DNA of 64,000 nt from Rostratula benghalensis (taxonomy: Eukaryota > Chordata > Aves > Charadriiformes > Rostratulidae): positions 1,109,943 to 1,173,942 of the forward strand of contig VXAI01000198.1 of the NCBI GenBank assembly GCA_013399305.1, written 5' to 3'. Both the position numbers and the translations under genes were made by a program. How positions within the stretch are numbered: position 1 is the first letter of the stretch; each line of letters begins with the position of its first letter. Positions 46,611-58,425 of this stretch are shown piece by piece. The notes under the pieces were generated by a model, which saw nothing but the letters and a program-made list of their open reading frames with translations, was not told where the DNA came from and did not search any database.

Positions 46611-46721
46611 GTTTCTACAAGATCTTTGAGGAGGCGTTTCAGTGTGGAGTGAACTGTCTTCAACTTCTGTTGCTCCTGGAAGGAGGACATCAGGCATCCC
46701 ACAGACTGCACACCAGAAAAT
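46611..46721 (+). other. best plus-strand exon candidate, 111 nt
   Basis: A textbook acceptor (gtctttctctcccttttcttcacag, about 20 of 23 pyrimidines) leads into 111 bases that end AGAAAAT|gtaagt, a strong donor. Length is a multiple of three. In the only open phase (split codon, then FYKIFEEAFQCG... ending ASHRLHTRK, then one base) it is a symmetric phase-1 cassette of 36 whole codons. The middle is leucine-rich (CLQLLLLLEGG). I do not recognise the peptide. The splice sites are convincing, the coding potential is not: an open frame of this length is expected nearly half the time when three are tried. It could be a coding cassette, a UTR exon or part of a long non-coding RNA starting at the 19.8 kb promoter. 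Confidence 0.4.
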
Positions 46722-46824
46722 GTAAGTGAACCGAACCAAAACGCATGTTAGCCAGGCTCCACTCATTCTGATCAGTGTCAGGCCACCAGATGCACTGCAT
46801 GACACATAATGATGCCTTTCAGTG

Positions 46825-46836
46825 TAATGATCATTA
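46825..46836. repeat. 12-bp perfect palindrome TAATGATCATTA
   Basis: Perfectly self-complementary and made of two inverted homeodomain-type TAAT cores. It lies about 100 bases after the exon candidate 46611-46721, between cataatgatg and ataat, so it is part of a small cluster of TAAT motifs. Confidence 0.6.
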
Positions 46837-48721
46837 TAGATAATAGCCTTGTAACTACCTTCTTTAAAGAAGATAAGTTGTACTTTAGAGGATTGATTTT
46901 TGCTTATATAATCCTTTAGACATAAACCGTTGACCAAGTCTGGGACTAGGATTGGATCCAGCCGCACCTAGGCTCCTCTCTGAGAAGGAGTTTAGAAAGC
47001 AAGGGGGTCCTTTCTGAACCTCGTGACTCAACGGGAGGGTCTCCCTGACAGCTTGTCTGACTCTGTCCTCTATGCAGTAAATAATGAAGTGTACCTTGTC
47101 ATCGAATCTCGTAAAACACTGCCACGTTTATTAGTAATTTTGTTAAGTTTCACCTTAGTAAATATTTCACTACTTCTGTCTTATGAGTGGAGTCAGTCGC
47201 TCTGCCTGTGACACTATCCAACCAGCTGATCAAGAACAAATGAAGTGGGACTTCAACTGTGGAATTTTTCAGTGTGCTAGTAATCAAAAATAGAAGATCC
47301 AAACACAACAACTTGAATTTTCCACAGGGAGATCCTAGAACCAAGCGCTTAAAGAAATCATTATGATTTATTTTTACTTTTTCAAACCTAGCTTTGAAGA
47401 AATCTTTTAAATTCACTCTTTTAGTAGTGGAAGGGGAGAAGCAACTTGGAGTGTTCAGATAATCCCTACTTGGGTTTATACAAGCTGCTAAGTGTGGAAC
47501 TTCTCTGAAAATGAGATAGATAATTGGAGCTGAGGAAACATTTGTGTGCAGAGATGCATGAGTTTGGTTAAAGAGCATAGCCAAATTACTGCTGTGACAA
47601 TGGTTGTAGTGGTGACTGATGTTAACCAGCCGACTTTACAATCAAGCTGTCTTTAAGCATTTAGTCGAATCTTTGGCTGGTGACTGCCTCAACTAATAAT
47701 GAACAGTGGAGGGTGATAAGCTTCAGAAGTTTTAGATGGAGTAGTTTGAGGTGTTACCTGCTCATACGGTAAGTCACTTAATTAACCTGAGAAAAGAATT
47801 CATTGACATTTTACCTTAAGTTCTATTTTATTTAACTTAAGAGAAACCCAATCAAGTAATCAGTTTAAACTAAGTGTGTCTGCATCAGGGGTTTGCTTAG
47901 GTTTAACTGAAACACTTAAGATAAAAGGCAGAAAGTTATGTACAGGTAAGACATTCCTTTTCTTATAATCTTGGGTGTGATACAGCTATATTTATAATGT
48001 AACTTCTGCCATTGTTCCTAACCTAATTGCCACATGAAGGCAGGACAGGGAGCCAGCCCTGAGGAGCCAATACATTGTCTTCTGACTCCTTTGAGTCAGT
48101 TTCTACTATCTTTATTCACGCCAGGGCAGCAGCCAGAAAAATCTCTGGAGTTTATTCCGATTGCCAAGCTTGTAGCATTAGCTGGGGAAGGGCAGACTTT
48201 GAGTGCTGCAGCTGCTGCCTGACCCTAGGTTTCTCAATTAGTGACCCCAGCAATATGCATAGTCTCTGCAGGACTGGAGAAGAGAGCCCATGGTTACCTG
48301 CCATATGGTCCAGTTTGTTGGTCCTAGTGTCAGTGGCTTGGAATCAGCACATGTCTAGAGATCCTTTATGCTGTGCTGCTCGTAATGGCTCGTAAGTTCC
48401 CAGTGATCTCCCCTTCATGTGTTGACTCTTCTGCCAACTGCAGGGTTACAGTTTCTTACAGGGAAAAAGTTTACTTTTATACTGGTTTTTGCAGATCATT
48501 CCCATCCATGCTTATTGCTACTATCTCCCTAGAGCTAGTGTTATTTCATATTGAAAAGATGATAAATTTATCTGCACGTAGTAATGCTGTGTGCCATTTG
48601 CACAACATCTTTCAGGTGAGAACTTTCGAGAAATATTTAAAACTTTAAGCTGATGGCTGATGTTACAAACACAGGGAGTTTTTAATCCTTCTGCCTGAAA
48701 AGGTGTGTTAAAGTGAACAGA

Positions 48722-48782
48722 GCAATTTGTCTGAAGTCAGAGAGTGAGTGACTGGTGGAACTACAGCCCAAATCCCAAGGAT
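48722..48782 (-). repeat. MIR-like SINE fragment, inverted
   Basis: gcaatttgtctgaagtcaga, then gagtgagtgactggtggaac, then cagcccaaatccc. This follows the reverse-complement MIR order (gacttgcccaaggtcaca, cagctagtaagtggcagagc, gggattcgaaccc). Confidence 0.45.
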
Positions 48783-51700
48783 CCGTTGCAGGTGATATTT
48801 ACTGTAGTTGCTGTATCACAAAATGTCTCTAGAGCTGGTGGTAGACCATAGGAATCCTGACACTGTCCTATCCCCGAACAGTGGAATTGCTGAAGTCTGG
48901 TTTGTACGTTCCTGAGGTTGTAGAGGTGCACTCTGTACCCACACAGCATCCATCTAAAGCCCAGGCTCCCTTTAGCAAGTGAAATGTGCCATGGATATAA
49001 ACTAGTGTTTGCCTCTGGGTTTGGGCCAACTTCTAAAAAACACCAGGCAGTTACTCAGCTGGAATCCTTAGGGTAGTTCTCAAGTAGGAAATGAAAAGGA
49101 AAGAAAGAAAACCGGAGTTTGTGATTGGTAATGCCTGTAATCATTTAATCATTTCTACAAGAAGTGGTACAGTGTCTTACACCATGCACCCTGGTTAAGT
49201 AGATGTATCTGGATTTAGTTTCATATACTCTCAACAATGTATCTGCATATTGGTGAGTGTTACAAATCAAACTCAGATGAAAAATATTCCACTGTTTAAA
49301 CATTCTTACTTGTAATTGCAGTTTGAGTGCAATAAGACTAGCAGAGCATCTTTCAAGCTCCAATTAACACAAACCGAATTATCTCCTAATACCAGTACCA
49401 GGAGGATTTTAACTTAAGAACATATAGATTTATCTTGGAGCTCCTAGATGATTTTCAATGCCTCTTGTGCAATTTTTATACTTTATGTAGCTTATGCAAT
49501 GGAACTATACTGATACAGACATCAACATCAATTTAGGGACCTGGCTGTACTGCCCGCTGTTCCTTGCGGAATGGAGTTGTGACCTGCGGAGACAATTTTG
49601 ATAATGCCAAGTAATTAAAGACACACTCTGAGAATTAACACAGATTCTCTGATTTCTATTCTTAAATATTACTGTTACATCAAATCAGTATATAGAATTA
49701 TTGACAATTCTATTTAACTACAGTCTTGTCTCACAATGGGGCAGTACTAACTTCTAATTTGCTTTTGATTGTAGGATGCAGTTATTAGACCTTTTTTTGA
49801 TGTATTGTAATATACTGGTACTGAAAATATTAATATTTAAATGTGCCTAGCAGTCAGTGTAGCATATTTCAGTCATGTCTGAAGTTTCATTGACATCACG
49901 GAAGTTTGGGGTTTTTCTTACAGGTGCCCATGAAATGAAAACAGGTATAAAATTTGTGTCTAGTTTAAAGTTTTATGAGGGATGTTACACTGAAAGTTAA
50001 GTAGGTCATTTTCTAATACCATAAAGCATAGTGACGGGAGGGAAAAAAAAAAAGAAAGACAGATTTGAATTGTCTATGCAAAACTGGGAGATCCTTATCA
50101 GGTAAGAGGCTTAGATCCCTTTCAGAGGTAGACCAGTGGAGAAAGATGCTGAGAAAACAGATTCCTATTAACACTCTGTGTCTCTGAGTCTAAGGTCATC
50201 CAGAATCATATTGAGTTTCAATATTTAGAGTCTAAGTTTGTGAATTTTGGGCTGCAGCAACACCTACTCTATCCCTGGCAGGGATGGTTCTGAAATTTGA
50301 ATCAGCGTTAACACCATCCCCGTGCTGCTCTAACCAGGCTAATGAGTCAGCTAAAGCAGGATTAATTTGCCTAGATGTAGTCTGGCAGAACATTCCCATA
50401 TAAAAAATCCTCATTAATACTGTCACCACATCCGAAGTTTGTACTGCATGGGATTTTAATGCAGACAGTGCATGGAATAAAATAAATCTATAAATACATG
50501 CCTATTCTTCAGGAAACTCATGATTTTTAGGGAGAATTTAAAAGGTGGGCAGATGCGCTGTTGTAACTGGTGTATTTTTCAGCAATGTTGAAGGAAAATA
50601 GAGGAAGCTTAGTTCTCCTTTAAGCTGATGCTAGTTTGTTCCCACTTCTTCAGTGTAAGGGGAATCTAGACCACTTTAACAAAAAAAATTACAGGTCTGT
50701 GGTTCAAATTTTGTACTTGACCTTAATGTTTAAGAATCTGTGTAAGAAAATCAGAGGGCTTCTGCATGTAAAAACACAGACTGGAATCTGTCATTTGAGG
50801 CTGCTTGGTGATCAAGCTGAAATGTGGATCTAAAGAAATTGCAAACCAGCCATTTGAACCAGAAGAAGACCCCTGTACATCAAAAATGTTGAAGGGAGGT
50901 TTGCCACCAGACAAAACTTCCTGGTAGTTTGCAAGCAGGCATTGTACTTCAGTATTTAAAACTCCAGAAAAGAGTCAGAAAAGATCAAGCTGAAATCTAA
51001 AGCTGGTAAAAGCAAATTTATCTCATCAAAACTGTTCATTTGCTGCTGCCTTCAGAAGATCTGCAAATGCCTTGAATAGGATTAAGGAAAGGGCATCAAG
51101 ATGAACAGAGTACAGCTGTATCAGCAAGGGGGTTTGCAGATGGCATCTCCCCCTCTTGTGGAAAGCTTTTTATACCTTAAAATTATGTTCAGACAGCTTA
51201 ATATAAGATAATAAGAAATGTGGGCTCAGGTGGGTGAATATGCAGAAAACCTGTATAGCAGGTCAAGCTAAATGCAGAGAAGAGGATCTTTTGAGACTGG
51301 AAGGATTTTACAAGTGATGTTGCTCTGCTTTAGAGAAGCATCTTTATCTGATGTTGCTAACTGGTGACGTTTGGTGTTTCCCCTTCTTTTTCTTTGTAAC
51401 AGCATCATCTGTCCATTCAACTTGCAGGGCAAAGCTGAAAAGTCTGAACTCTTAGCAAGTATAATAAGACAATAAAGAAAACTTCTATTATTGAAACTTT
51501 TTAAATGAATCCTCATTTTGGAGGGGATGGATGCATGATTTCTTCAGTGTACGCTACATCAACATAACCACTGTGGGAATGGGATGAGTATCAGTTGAGC
51601 AGGGTGAAAAACAATTTCTCTCTGTACTAGAAAACTTTTAAATGGTAATAACTTCCTATTCTGTCAGGAAGGAAAGAAATGTTGATGACTTCTAAAGAGC

Positions 51701-52310
51701 AAAACTAAAGCAATGCTATTTGGAGACATTGAAGAAGTAATTCAAGTCCTTGTCTCAATGCGTTTTCCTACAAAAACAAGCTGAGTGTTGGCTTATGTTA
51801 ACGTACAACCAGAACATGAGCCTGAGCTCTCCTGGGCAGGGAATCGGTTTTCACTTATTTCGTAAAGCCCAGGCATATGTTTGTGCCCAGATGAGTAGCA
51901 GTCGTTCAAGAGTAGCAGACCCTCAATGCCCTCTGGTGCAATCAGACCAGCAGGTAGAGGTCTTTGGCAAAGCAAGTGAGGCTATTTCAATACACGTGCA
52001 ATAAACAGGGTTTTCCAAGTACACAATTTGGTATGAAAAAAGGTGCAAATCAGGCTGCAAATGATAAAAAATACCAACTTCAAAATAAGTTTCTAGATGT
52101 TATCTTACAGACCGTTAATGTTCTGTACCTGTCAGGAAAATATTTACAGTATCAGAATAAGGCCTGCATTAATTCCTACTTGGTCCTCACAAAGGAACAC
52201 TTAATTTTCTCTTCCCCCCTCTTCCTTTAGTGTCAGTTAGTTGTGAGATTCTTAAATACAGATTGCAACCAAATGTTATTTATACTTCTTTTCTTAGCTG
52301 TATCCTGTAA

Positions 52311-52445
52311 CTGCTAATTAAGTCTTTTGTAGCATGACTCTGAACTAATTAGGGTTAATTGAGCCTGCTAGTGCATTAGCTACTCCAGCACTTGGCCTGA
52401 TAATCAGGAGTTTTGAGTGCACTGAACATTTTTGTGATTAACTAG
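52311..52445. promoter_or_regulatory. enhancer-like TAAT motif cluster
   Basis: Homeodomain-type cores are packed in 130 bases: gctaattaag (52313-52322), actaattagg (52344-52353), gttaattgag (52354-52363), gcattagc, gataatcag and gattaac (52436-52442). The block contains no repeat family and no useful open frame. This is the texture of a conserved developmental enhancer; the role is inferred. Confidence 0.3.
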
Positions 52446-53712
52446 CCTAAATTCATGTTTTCTGCTGATTTTCTGGCTCTTATGGCCTATTACGATTATT
52501 TGAGAGTAAACAGGAGTTGTTCCTGCTGTCTTATTTCTGTGGAAAAAATAAATCTTTGGTCACTATAGCAGGCTCTTTGCCAGGCTGCTTGGTTGCCATA
52601 ATGACTGTGTGAAGTGGTAAGAGTTTCCTAAATGTTCATATACGTGGCGAAAGTTGCCAAGGTGCCAAGCTCTAGAGTTCTAAATGAACTGAAAAATCAT
52701 TTTTTGTGTAATGCTGCAAGTTGGTGTGGATAAAGTACAGCTGTGGAAGGAAAAATGTCAGCACCTGAACTGGGGATGGTTCACTTGCTGCAGTGTAATG
52801 GCTGTTTATGACACTTTGTTTTAAAAAACACTCGGGGGTGGGGGAGGATGTGGGCTTTTGTCCTGCAAGTTAAGTATCAATTCATGGAACGTTCCTGTGG
52901 CTTGATGTGCCAGTGAGTTGGGTGCTGTGGTCGCCGTACCCTTTAGCCAGCCAACAGGCAAAACCAGGAGCAGTTTTGGTTGTTGAACTTTTAACTCAGT
53001 CACTATTTTAACTATTTTTAACTCCTTTGTGCAGCACTTTGAGTAGGGGTTAATGGCGAGTGGTACTGTGCTCTAAGATGTCCCATCTGTGAGGAAGAAA
53101 TGGATTTGTTTGCTTGCTGACATTTCAAAATAACAGCACCCTCTCTTTCTGGTTTGCATGTACTTTGAGGCTGATGTTTTGTAATTTCTTTGCATATATA
53201 CTTCATACTTCTGCTAGGTACATTGTGGTGGTGTTATAAATCCTGTGCACATGGAGAAGCTGCAGCATAGAGGATTTACATGAAGCCAGGAGTTTTGACT
53301 GACAGTCCATAGTAATTGTCAGAGCTCTTCATCTCTTAGAGAGGTTCTTTCAACCTTTGGAACCCCATGACATTTGAATTCACCCACCCCTATTTCTGAT
53401 GCTATTTACAGGCTGTAAATGCTGGCGGATACTGCAGCTTGTTACCTGAAGCCTGACATTGCTGCACTCTGTACCAAATACAAATCAAAGTTGTTTTCTG
53501 CAGAAAGCAGTGTAATTATCGCTTTGGCTGCATCAGGTGCTTAATGAAAGAAATCACGTAATTGCTAAGCTAAGAGGCTTAAATTTTGTAGTAGTGGAAA
53601 GCAGATGCAGCAGAAGGGCATTTCCCTTCTCTGGTTACCCTTTATGACAGTCTTTAATACAGTTACTGATCTGAGATCTGCCATGTAGAAGTCATCAGTG
53701 CCTTCTGTTTAG

Positions 53713-53743
53713 TGGCAGAGAAGTATGAGGAGCTGTGTAAGCG
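53713..53743 (+). other. possible 31-nt exon, plus strand
   Basis: Acceptor gtgccttctgtttag and donor AAGCG|gtaagt enclose 31 bases. One phase is open (AEKYEELCK), giving a charged peptide like coiled-coil protein, but it is too short to judge. It fits the inferred rightward transcript. Confidence 0.2.
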
Positions 53744-53930
53744 GTAAGTTTTGATTGTGTTTTGTCCCACCAACTGGTTAGTGAAAGTCATGCAGCTGAC
53801 CGGGCTGGAACACCCTGTTAATTTACTTTACATTCCTCTCCCTCATCCAACTGGATGATCCACCTGGGTCTGTCTTGTCTGTTCTGATCATAAACTTTCT
53901 TTAGCTAGACTTCTCTCCAGTTAAACTTAC

Positions 53931-53990
53931 CTGGTTTGCAGCTTCCACCTATTTTAATCCAGAAAAAAGGCAACTGTGTGCTTAGGAACT
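53931..53990 (-). other. possible 60-nt exon, minus strand
   Basis: On the minus strand the pyrimidine-rich acceptor cttctgttttcctcattactcttaag leads into 60 bases ending AAACCAG|gtaagt, an ideal donor. One phase is open throughout (begins FLSTQLPFFW). It lies 187 bases from a plus-strand exon candidate, so if either is real the other may belong to an antisense transcript. Confidence 0.2.
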
Positions 53991-56900
53991 CTTAAGAGTA
54001 ATGAGGAAAACAGAAGTGTGCTCCACAGAATAGAAGCTATGAGCAGCTCTGGCAACAGTCAGGAGCCCAGTCAGAGGCCCAATTTATATAGAGGTGCAAG
54101 GGTATGTACAGGGCGCAATCATCCCCGCAGGACATCTGCAACCTTCATAAAAAGAACTTAAGCACTGAAGCTGTTAACTACTCTGGTTTTCTCCTAAAAT
54201 ACATTCCCCGTCGTACCCAGTGGGAGTAGAAGAAAATCATTATCAGTTATCTTGCAGGGGTTTAAATTAAGATTTTTATTTTTTTTTTTCATAAAACTGA
54301 ACTTCTAAAACAAAATCCCAGAGAGTAGAATTAATTGCTGGATCTGCATTGAATCACCAAGAGACAGGGTTTCATTTCTGTGTTGTAGCAGAAAGTGCTT
54401 CATCAGTAGAAATTCACGTGGAGGAAAACTAAGCATGTCCCACTTATTGAACACAAGTATGTTCGGGATCTTTAATTATTTTTTGATTAATTCATTTAAC
54501 ATTAAAGAAGTCAAGGACTGCAGCATATTCCACACTACATGGTTTTCTACTTGTATATACCTCCAGCTCTTCTTAGTTAAAGGCACCTTGTGGTTTTTAC
54601 CTGCAGTTGTAAATGAATTACTACTTCTTTTCTAAGCTACCTTCATTACCCTGAGGAAATGCACAGAAGCACACTGGAGCTAAGATGATTTGCAACATCT
54701 GTGGTTAAGATTTAATAAAAAGTACTCTATCTTTTCAAGGATAAAACATTGGGGGGGAGGGTCAGTTAAAACAAGTGTAAGGCATTAGATTAATTACTTG
54801 GAAACCTTTCAGCGACGCAGTGTATTTACTCAGTGTGAGACATAATAAGACAGTATTTTTGTTGGGTTTTGTGCATATTTGATGTAAATTTAATACAGAT
54901 TAAAAAGTATGGAATCGATACACAGTAGGCACAGTAGTTCACTAACAAGATGGGAGACTGTCTCCTGGTGATGCAGGTTCTTGGTAGCAACAGCTTTGTT
55001 GTGTGGCATACCTCAGGCTGGTCAAGCCCTTGCTGTGCCAGGTGATACACAGAATTTACACACACACACTGTCCAAGTATCCCCCTTCTCCTCAGTGTTG
55101 CTTCTTCTGCTGCAAAGTGCTGCATCTCACTGTAAAATGCGTGATTAAATGACTTGAGGTCAAGATGTCTGTTGCTCTTGTAACATGGTGACAGTGCTAA
55201 AATAATCTGTGGTAGATCAGAGACCAGTGGTCAGTGAATAAAAGCCTCTCACTTGAGATTACCTGGAGTCTCAAGTAAGTAACACTTGCGTGTTGCTAAA
55301 AGTCACCTGTAAAATGAAGTATTTGAAAGACCTGGAGTGGGACAGGCTGGCTTTCCGCTTGCTAAAAGCTGTCTCACAGTCTCGTCTTTACTAAAAAAGC
55401 CTTGCTGCTCTTCCCTCTAAAGGATTAACAGACGACAAACAAAGAACGTGGTGATTGCTTTCTGATGCACTTTTCCAATCTGGGATGAAATGAATTGAAA
55501 AGGGGGCAATGAGAAACCCTTTTGCCAGTGTCACCTGGTGGTGATTTTTCTGGACTTCATGCTCCAGGTCTATTAGTGAGCTAGTCCTGTAAGCATTAAG
55601 TGTGGGAGTCACCAAAGTATACAGAAAATCAACCTAATTAAATACACAAAGAGTAACAAAGTCAGCTGCTTCTGCTATCATGGACACAAACATTACCAAA
55701 TGAAGATGAGCATTCTCTTCCAGGATAACCAGTAGGTGTGAGTGTGCCAGTATAAGGCTTAAGGTCCTTCAGGCATCTGAATGTTGCATTAACAGCGAAA
55801 TATAAAGTGATGTGAAGAGTTCATGCTGTAAGATACATACTTACTGTTCTGATTTTGTAATGTTTTATGCTTGTTGTAAATCACAAGGTTTATCAGTGAG
55901 CTGTGCCGTCTTTCCAGATGTCATTTAAAATCAAATCTTTCCATCCTGTAATCATGACTGACCATTAACTCGATAAAAGTCTGCAACGGGAAGCACAAAA
56001 GATGAGAAGAGGAACTGGGAACTGAGTTTGGATCTCCTAAAGCTGACAAAGTAACACGTCGTTTATGCCTACATAACTTGTACCTGCATTTATCATTTAT
56101 TGCATGAGATAGTGGTAAAAACATACAGTTCACTACTTAAGTGTCTTCTGCCTTTGAAAAAAACCACCTGCTCAGGTTGTTGTTGTATTTGGGTCAGAAA
56201 CATTGAGTTTTTATTAGCAAATAGATCTGTAATGTGTAACGTTGGTATTAGCTATGAGTAGTGGACAACTTGTTATCAGATTGTGTTCCAGAAACGCAGA
56301 TCATCTGTCAGTCAACTGTCACACAACTTGTAGTCAAGCTTATGACTTCGGGTCCTGATTCAGGGAAGTTTCAGGCACATCCTTGGAACTTCTAAAGAGT
56401 GTGATGTTTTCTGAAGGAAACATTGAATATTTTGAAGCCAAACCTAACACTTCAGCCTCACTTGCTGTGCCAGTATGGTAAATACAGCTTGCAGCTTTCA
56501 AGAGCTCACTTCCCCCAGTTAAATATCTGCCTGAGAAATTGAGCCTAGTTCTTTTTGCACTAGCTCAAATTTACTCAATGAGGGGAATATATCTGCTTGC
56601 TTGTACCCTGCTTGATATCAAGAAAATAAGACGAACATGTCCACTGTGACATAAGGCAATATTAGTAGCTCAGCTGATGGTGTTGGTGAGAAAATTCACT
56701 CTGGTGGCTGAGCATATCTCCAGTTCTGCTGTCTCTTGCTTTGCTGGAGTTGACCTTGCTGCTGCCTTCTCCAGTGTGAGAACCCATTCAGAGTTGTGAC
56801 AAGGACAATATATTACTGACAAACCTTGAGAGAGTGTTAGGAAACATCATTCCAGCTGTTAGAGTCAATGAGCAAAACTGTGAGTCTTGTCAAGTCCTTT

Positions 56901-57339
56901 TGCTATTTTACAGCATAAAACTGTCACCTCATTAATCAGAGGAGCGTGTTACCACGATCCTCCAGCGTGAATAGCATTCAGCGCTGGTCTTGTCAACTTC
57001 TTGGAATAAAACTACAATTTGATAATCCCCAATTTATGCATTTGAATTTTACAGTTTAAATTTCTGTTTACTGGTGTTGTACTTGATTAATCAAACTGGT
57101 TAGGGTTTCAATACATATATTAGAAAACATAATTAAAGGGCAGACAATTAAGAAGCTTGTCAGGTAGGAGGTTGTTCCAGGGAAAAAACCTCCTTGTAAC
57201 ACAGAACAGAGAATCTTGGCTGCAGCTATGAAGCACTACTGGGTTAGTACATGGAAGCTTTCTTGCTTTTGGATTAGTTTTTGGTCTTTCAACCCAAACT
57301 TCTTTGTCTGTCCCTCAGGATAAAAATAATATATGTATT

Positions 57340-57510
57340 GGGTTGTATTTGGTTCTCATTAACATGCTCAAGCCTGGAGCAGTTTCATCAAGGTTAATGA
57401 ATAATGTAAAGATGAGAGAAGGTCTGGTAGTAAAATATAATATTGAACCAAATTCTGTTCAAGTGTTTTGGAGTAATGTAAATAAAGATGGAGTATATCC
57501 AAGATACCCA
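57340..57510 (+). repeat. possible ancient amniote repeat
   Basis: ccaaattctgttcaagtgtt followed by ggagtaatgtaaataaagat resembles an old repeat of turtles and birds with ccaaattctgctctcagtta and gtgtaaatccggagtaactcc. It underlies the 86-codon frame 57304-57564, which follows a strong acceptor (ctttgtctgtccctcag, 57318) but has no matching donor, so the frame is not called a gene. Confidence 0.2.
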
Positions 57511-58339
57511 CAAATAGTAATAGGGATCCAAACTTCGCAGCTTGGCCTAAACTTATGGGGCTGATGCATCTCATTTCCTGTTAGCATCAGGGAAGTGTAA
57601 GACCTTTTAAGTACATGCTTTCTCTGTAGACCAAGGAGAGGATCTAAATAAATAGTGATAATAATAAAAGGAGTCAGCCTGCATTACAGTTCATGGAGTG
57701 ACTTTTGCTTGCTCTTCCCTTGATCCAAGCCACTGAAAGCTCTGGTGGGTGTGTTGACACATTGTGAATACACTGTGGACCTCATCAAAACAAGCCTGTA
57801 TTTTCTCAGTCTATGGGAGTGTAAACTATTATCTTCCTAAAGTGTATCATAAAGCCACAACATAGTGCAGTTGTTCCAAGCACATAGTGTGCCACTTCTG
57901 AACGTGTTTTTAACCAGTGAAAGAGATGACACTGTACTGTATCAATGCCTGATTTATGCCAGGCTCACAGAGGTTGGAGTGGCTCACAGGATAAACAATA
58001 GCTTTTGCAGTGCTGATAGGTGATCTCCTCCTGGCTGTGCAGGGAGGTCAGACCTCAACTGGAGAAAACAAGGAAACGCATTGTTGTACCGAAAAGTCAA
58101 TGAAAAAAATGTTTACGGGAGAGTAATCATTCAGATCTACTTACTTGCAACATAATTGCCAAGCACTTTCACATTATGAAAAGAGCTGCAAAGCATGTGT
58201 TGAGGGGGAGCAAGCAGAGTAAAATATACAGAAGTGTTGATCCATTCATTCTAATTATACAATAAAGCAAGCCAGAGGGTCAATTTTTAACCTAGAAAGA
58301 AGATTTTTTTTAGATGGCTATGGAGTATATTCAGTCCAA

Positions 58340-58425
58340 AGTTGGCAGAGAGGGAAATGAGAAATTAGAGAGGTAAATGAATTGCCCATCCCACTGGGAT
58401 GAGTCAGCAGTCTATAGGTGCCAGA
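58340..58425 (-). repeat. MIR-like SINE fragment, inverted
   Basis: gggaaatgagaaattagaga, then ggtaaatgaattgcccatcc, then gagtcagcagtctataggtgccagag. The order and spacing follow MIR in reverse complement (aaactgaggcacagagaggt, taagtgacttgcccaagg, cagctagtaagtggcagag). Confidence 0.4.

Larger units (their letters stand above)
46722..52310. other. non-coding stretch
   Basis: The G excess seen to the left is lost here (sampled lines from 47 to 59 kb total 82 G and 93 C). There are isolated donors such as 47947 (TACAG|gtaaga) and 50102 (TCAG|gtaaga), and an isolated acceptor at 52230 (cttcccccctcttcctttag). None pairs into a convincing exon. Confidence 0.4.
52446..57339. other. non-coding stretch
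   Basis: Contains two opposite-strand exon candidates close together (53713-53743 and 53931-53990), a G-rich tract at 52831-52857 and a T-run at 54276-54289. Nothing else is supported. Confidence 0.35.

Noticed and set aside
57304..57564. 86-codon plus-strand frame after a strong acceptor at 57318
   Set aside because: No donor or polyadenylation support, and the second half resembles an old interspersed repeat.
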